A DNA stretch of 64,000 nucleotides from Apostichopus japonicus. Lineage: Eukaryota > Echinodermata > Holothuroidea > Aspidochirotida > Stichopodidae. The DNA lies in assembly GCF_037975245.1 (NCBI RefSeq), contig NC_092569.1, forward strand, positions 4,052,501 through 4,116,500, read 5' to 3'. A program made the position numbers and the translations under genes. Below the pieces are notes generated by a model. It searched no databases and was not told where the DNA came from. It saw only the letters and a program-made list of their open reading frames with translations. Below are positions 58,623 to 64,000 of the stretch, piece by piece (position 1 is the stretch's first letter; each line of letters starts with the position of its first letter).

Positions 58623-61600
58623 GTGATTTGGGCCAAAATCGAACAAAATCATAAGGGTATAGCCTTACAAAATTGCCAAATTTCGGCCAAAAATGAAAGT
58701 TCTTAAATTTCTCTCAGGATACTTATACGGGTTCCCAGAACCCAAATAAACGCTTCTCTCGTGACAAAAGTGGAATTCGACGAAGTTTTAGTCATTTCAA
58801 TTTCATATGAAATCACGTCAAGATATGGTTTTTAAATTTCATTTTTTACCGAAATATGACTGTTTATTCTGCTCTGATCACATGGAAAGAAATCAAAAGG
58901 GCGCCACACATTCCAGGTACACTTTTGGGAAGAATTAAAAAAATTGCCAAAATTCGGCCAAAAATGAAAGTTCTTAAATTTCTCTCAGGATACATATACG
59001 GGTTCCCAGAACCAAAATAAACGCTTCTCTCGTGACAAAAGTGGAATTCGACGAAGTTTTAGTCCTTTAAATTTCATATGAAATCACGTCAAGATATGGT
59101 GATTTGGGCCAAAATCGAACAAAATCATAAGGGTATAGCCTTACAAAATTGCCAAATTTCGGCCAAAAATGAAAGTTCTTAAATTTCTCTCAGGATACTT
59201 ATACGGGTTCCCAGAACCCAAATAAACGCTTCTCTCGTGACAAAAGTGGAATTCGACGAAGTTTTAGTCATTTCAATTTCATATGAAATCACGTCAAGAT
59301 ATGGTTTTTAAATTTCATTTTTTACCGAAATATGACTGTTTATTCTGCTCTGATCACATGGAAAGGAATCAAAAGGGCGCCACACATCCCCGGTACAATT
59401 TTGGGAAGAATTAAAAAAAGTCGTGATTTGGGCCAAACTCGAACAAAATCATAAGGGCCTTACAAAATTGCCAAATTTCGGCCAAAAATGAAAGTTCTTA
59501 AATTTCTCTCAGGATACTTATACGGGTTCCCAGAACCAAAATAAACGCTTCTCTTGTGACAAAAGTGGAATTCGACGAAGTTTTAGTCATTTCAATTTCA
59601 TATGAAATCACGTCAAGATATGGTTTTTAAATTTCATTTTTTACCGAAATATGACTGTTTATTCTGCTCTGATCACATGGAAAGAAATCAAAAGGGCGCC
59701 ACACATCCCAGGTACAATTTTGGGAAGAATTAAAAAAAGTCGTGATTTGGGCCAAAATCGAACAAAATCATAAGGGCCTTACAAAATTGCCAAATTTCGG
59801 CCAAAAATGAAAGTTCTTAAATTTCTCTCAGGATACTTATACGGGTTCCCAGAACCAAAATAAACGCTTCTCTTGTGACAAAAGTGGAATTCGACGAAGT
59901 TTTAGTCATTTCAATTTCATATGAAATCACGTCAAGATATGGTTTTTAAATTTCATTTTTTACCGAAATATGACTGTTTATTCTGCTCTGATCACATGGA
60001 AAGAAATCAAAAGGGCGCCACACATCCCAGGTACAATTTTGGGAAGAATTAAAAAAAGTCGTGATTTGGGCCAAAATCGAACAAAATCATAAGGGTATAG
60101 CCTTACAAAATTGCCAAATTTCGGCCAAAAATGAAAGTTCTTAAATTTCTCTCAGGATACTTATACGGGTTCCCAGAACCCAAATAAACGCTTCTCTCGT
60201 GACAAAAGTGGAATTCGACGAAGTTTTAGTCATTTAAATTTCATATGAAATCACGTCAAGATATGGTTTTTAAATTTCATTTTTTAACGAAATATGACTG
60301 TTTATTCTGCTCTGATCACATGGAAAGAAATCAAAAGGGCGCCACACATTCCAGGTACACTTTTGGGAAGAATTAAAAAAATTGCCAAAATTCGGCCAAA
60401 AATGAAAGTTCTTAAATTTCTCTCAGGATACATATACGGGTTCCCAGAACCAAAATAAACGCTTCTCTCGTGACAAAAGTGGAATTCGACGAAGTTTTAG
60501 TCCTTTAAATTTCATATGAAATCACGTCAAGATATGGTGATTTGGGCCAAAATCGAACAAAATCATAAGGGTATAGCCTTACAAAATTGCCAAATTTCGG
60601 CCAAAAATGAAAGTTCTTAAATTTCTCTCAGGATACTTATACGGGTTCCCAGAACCAAAATAAACGCTTCTCTCGTGACAAAAGTGGAATTCGACGAAGT
60701 TTTAGTCATTTCAATTTCATATGAAATCACGTCAAGATATGGTTTTTAAATTTCATTTTTTACCGAAATATGACTGTTTATTCTGCTCTGATCACATGGA
60801 AAGGAATCAAAAGGGCGCCACACATCCCCGGTACAATTTTGGGAAGAATTAAAAAAAGTCGTGATTTGGGCCAAAATCGAACAAAATCATAAGGGTATAT
60901 ATAGCCTTACAAAATTGCCAAATTTCGGCCAAAAATGAAAGTTCTTAAATTTCTCTCAGGATACATATACGGGTTCCCAGAACCAAAATAAACGCTTCTC
61001 TCGTGACAAAAGTGGAATTCGACGAAGTTTTAGTCCTTTAAATTTCATATGAAATCACGTCAAGATATGGTTTTTAAATTTCATTTTTTACCGAAATATG
61101 ACTGTTTATTCTGCTCTGATCACATGGAAAGGAATCAAAAGGGCGCCACACATCCCAGGTACAATTTTGGGAAGAATTAAAAAAAGTCGTGATTTGGGCC
61201 AAACTCGAACAAAATCATAAGGGCCTTACAAAATTGCCAAATTTCGGCCAAAAATGAAAGTTCTTAAATTTCTCTCAGGATACTTATACGGGTTCCCAGA
61301 ACCAAAATAAACGCTTCTCTTGTGACAAAAGTGGAATTCGACGAAGTTTTAGTCATTTCAATTTCATATGAAATCACGTCAAGATATGGTTTTTAAATTT
61401 CATTTTTTACCGAAATATGACTGTTTATTCTGCTCTGATCACATGGAAAGAAATCAAAAGGGCGCCACACATCCCAGGTACAATTTTGGGAAGAATTAAA
61501 AAAAGTCGTGATTTGGGCCAAAATCGAACAAAATCATAAGGGCCTTACAAAATTGCCAAATTTCGGCCAAAAATGAAAGTTCTTAAATTTCTCTCAGGAT

Positions 61601-64000
61601 ACTTATACGGGTTCCCAGAACCAAAATAAACGCTTCTCTTGTGACAAAAGTGGAATTCGACGAAGTTTTAGTCATTTCAATTTCATATGAAATCACGTCA
61701 AGATATGGTTTTTAAATTTCATTTTTTACCGAAATATGACTGTTTATTCTGCTCTGATCACATGGAAAGAAATCAAAAGGGCGCCACACATCCCAGGTAC
61801 AATTTTGGGAAGAATTAAAAAAAGTCGTGATTTGGGCCAAAATCGAACAAAATCATAAGGGTATAGCCTTACAAAATTGCCAAATTTCGGCCAAAAATGA
61901 AAGTTCTTAAATTTCTCTCAGGATACTTATACGGGTTCCCAGAACCCAAATAAACGCTTCTCTCGTGACAAAAGTGGAATTCGACGAAGTTTTAGTCATT
62001 TAAATTTCATATGAAATCACGTCAAGATATGGTTTTTAAATTTCATTTTTTAACGAAATATGACTGTTTATTCTGCTCTGATCACATGGAAAGAAATCAA
62101 AAGGGCGCCACACATCCCAGGTACACTTTTGGGAAGAATTAAAAAAAGTCGTGATTTGGGCCAAAATCGAACAAAATCATAAGGGTATAGCCTTACAAAA
62201 TTGCCAAATTTCGGCCAAAAATGAAAGTTCTTAAATTTCTCTCAGGATACTTATACGGGTTCCCAGAACCCAAATAAACGCTTCTCTCTTGACAAAAGTG
62301 GAATTCGACGAAGTTTTAGTCATTTCAATTTCATATGAAATCACGTCAAGATATGGTTTTTAAATTTCATTTTTTACCGAAATATGACTGTTTATTCTGC
62401 TCTGATCACATGGAAAGGAATCAAAAGGGCGCCACACATTCCAGGTACACTTTTGGGAAGAATTAAAAAAAGTCGTGATTTGGGCCAAAATCGAACAAAA
62501 TCATAAAGGTATAGCCTTACAAAATTGCCAAATTTCGGCCAAAAATGAAAGTTCTTAAATTTCTCTCAGGATACTTATACGGGTTCCCAGAACCCAAATA
62601 AACGCTTCTCTCTTGACAAAAGTGGAATTCGACGAAGTTTTAGTCATATAAATTTCATATGAAATCACGTCAAGATATGGTTTTTAAATTTCATTTTTTA
62701 CCGAAATATGACTGTTTATTCTGCTCTGATCACATGGAAAGGAATCAAAAGGGCGCCACACATCCCCGGTACAATTTTGGGAAGAATTAAAAAAAGTCGT
62801 GATTTGGGCCAAAATCGAACAAAATCATAAGGGTATATATAGCCTTACAAAATTGCCAAATTTCGGCCAAAAAGGAAAGTTCTTAAATTTCTCTCAGGAT
62901 ACTTATACGGGTTCCCAGAACCCAAATAAACGCTTCTCTCGTGACAAAAGTGGAATTCGACGAAGTTTTAGTCATTTCAATTTCATATGAAATCACGTCA
63001 AGATATGGTTTTTAAATTTCATTTTTTACCGAAATATGACTGTTTATTCTGCTCTGATCACATGGAAAGGAATCAAAAGGGCGCCACACATCCCAGGTAC
63101 AATTTTGGGAAGAATTAAAAAAAGTCGTGATTTGGGCCAAAATCGAACAAAATCATAAGGGCCTTACAAAATTGCCAAATTTCGGCCAAAAATGAAAGTT
63201 CTTAAATTTCTCTCAGGATACTTATACGGGTTCCCAGAACCAAAATAAACGCTTCTCTTGTGACAAAAGTGGAATTCGACGAAGTTTTAGTCATTTAAAT
63301 TTCATATGAAATCACGTCAAGATATGGTTTTTAAATTTCATTTTTTACCGAAATATGACTGTTTATTCTGCTCTGATCACATGGAAAGAAATCAAAAGGG
63401 CGCCACACATCCCAGGTACAATTTTGGGAAGAATTAAAAAAAGTCGTGATTTGGGCCAAAATCGAACAAAATCATAAGGGTATAGCCTTACAAAATTGCC
63501 AAATTTCGGCCAAAAATGAAAGTTCTTAAATTTCTCTCAGGATACTTATACGGGTTCCCAGAACCAAAATAAACGCTTCTCTCGTGACAAAAGTGGAATT
63601 CGACGAAGTTTTAGTCATTTCAATTTCATATGAAATCACGTCAAGATATGGTTTTTAAATTTCATTTTTTACCGAAATATGACTGTTTATTCTGCTCTGA
63701 TCACATGGAAAGAAATCAAAAGGGCGCCACACATTCCAGGTACACTTTTGGGAAGAATTAAAAAAAGTCGTGATTTGGGCCAAAATCGAACAAAATCATA
63801 AGGGTATAGCCTTACAAAATTGCCAAATTTCGGCCAAAAATGAAAGTTCTTAAATTTCTCTCAGGATACTTATACGGGTTCCCAGAACCCAAATAAACGC
63901 TTCTCTCGTGACAAAAGTGGAATTCGACGAAGTTTTAGTCATTTCAATTTCATATGAAATCACGTCAAGATATGGTTTTTAAATTTCATTTTTTACCGAA

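Larger units (their letters stand above)
33709..64000 (+). repeat. Main satellite array, ~324-bp monomer, about 93 units, open at the right edge
   Basis: All units are head to tail in one orientation. A unit runs from AATTAAAAAAAGTCGTGATT through CTTATACGGGTTCCCAGAAC and ATTTCATATGAAAT to GGTACAATTTTGGGAAG. Exact 324-bp spacing is seen between many neighbours. Diagnostic variants include TAGTC(ATTT/ATAT/CTTT), TAGTTCTTT, GGTATAGCC versus GGCC, CCAATAATG, TACACTTTTGGG, and deletion forms joining AATTAAAAAAA directly to TTGCC. AT-rich. Dyads: ATTTCATATGAAAT (perfect) and GGGTTC-CCA-GAACCC. Short minus-strand frames of 65-90 codons recur only because the monomer is repeated. Confidence 0.97.

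Noticed and set aside
38233-62990. Recurring 62-90-codon frames, mostly on the minus strand, in the satellite
   Set aside because: The monomer happens to be open for most of its length in one frame; frames are broken at random by single changes in most of the roughly 93 units and there is no start or splice context.
24045-64000. CRISPR-like array
   Set aside because: Units are contiguous 324-bp monomers with no unique spacers, in an animal genome; this is satellite DNA.

Overview
This is intron-rich, AT-rich animal DNA. There are no bacterial-type operons or long open reading frames. The coding content appears as short exons with GT-AG (once possibly GC-AG) borders, separated by introns full of microsatellites, minisatellites, SINE/LINE fragments and small DNA transposons. 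C-type lectin-like domain (CTLD) exons, tRNA-derived SINEs with a GCGCTATATAAAT-type tail and a CR1/L2-like LINE end suggest a marine invertebrate, possibly an echinoderm. The species assignment is inference only.

Region 1 (about 1-4,690, gene A, 3' part, + strand). A LINE 3' end (1-458) is followed by an exon (525-658) that I read as the C-terminal half of a CTLD. Next comes a striking run of nine microexons (seven tandem copies at 1,536-2,502, then 3,472-3,495 and 4,672-4,686). Eight are 24 nt and one is 15 nt. All are phase 1-1 and encode an E-S-T-E-I-T-T-V-like Ser/Thr linker. The end of gene A was not found with confidence.

Region 2 (about 4,690-12,750). Mostly non-coding: a ~19-bp minisatellite with higher-order structure, two adjacent inverted-repeat pairs, a foldback with tRNA-like arms, many G-runs and (TA)n tracts, and a few weak exon candidates.

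Region 3 (about 12,757-23,753, gene B, + strand). A ten-exon model was built by reading splice sites and phases. It starts with a TATA-like box and a 15-nt first coding exon (MVTGS), then a signal-peptide exon. Three CTLDs follow, each split by a phase-2 intron into an N-half and a C-half exon, joined by a 30-nt linker exon and by a 6-nt microexon. Reading phase is preserved through all nine junctions (1,090 coding nt to the last putative donor; 372 codons if the last exon reads through to the stop at 23,751). The predicted product is a secreted three-CTLD protein without EPN/QPD sugar-binding motifs. CTLD1 and CTLD2 keep the C1-C4 and C2-C3 cysteines; CTLD3 has lost both C2 and C3. The CTLD half in gene A shows the same paired loss, so A and B look like tandem paralogues.

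Region 4 (about 23,950-64,000). A satellite of ~324-bp monomers (about 100 copies) runs off the right edge. Near its left edge three nearly identical ~2.2-kb non-satellite segments are interspersed. Each begins with a diverged, inverted piece of the same satellite and contains a tRNA-like SINE head. The main block (33.7-64 kb) has multimeric duplications, such as a 2,727-bp tandem duplication and a 4,212-bp (13-monomer) spacing. The short reading frames inside the satellite are by-products of the repeat and are not annotated as genes.
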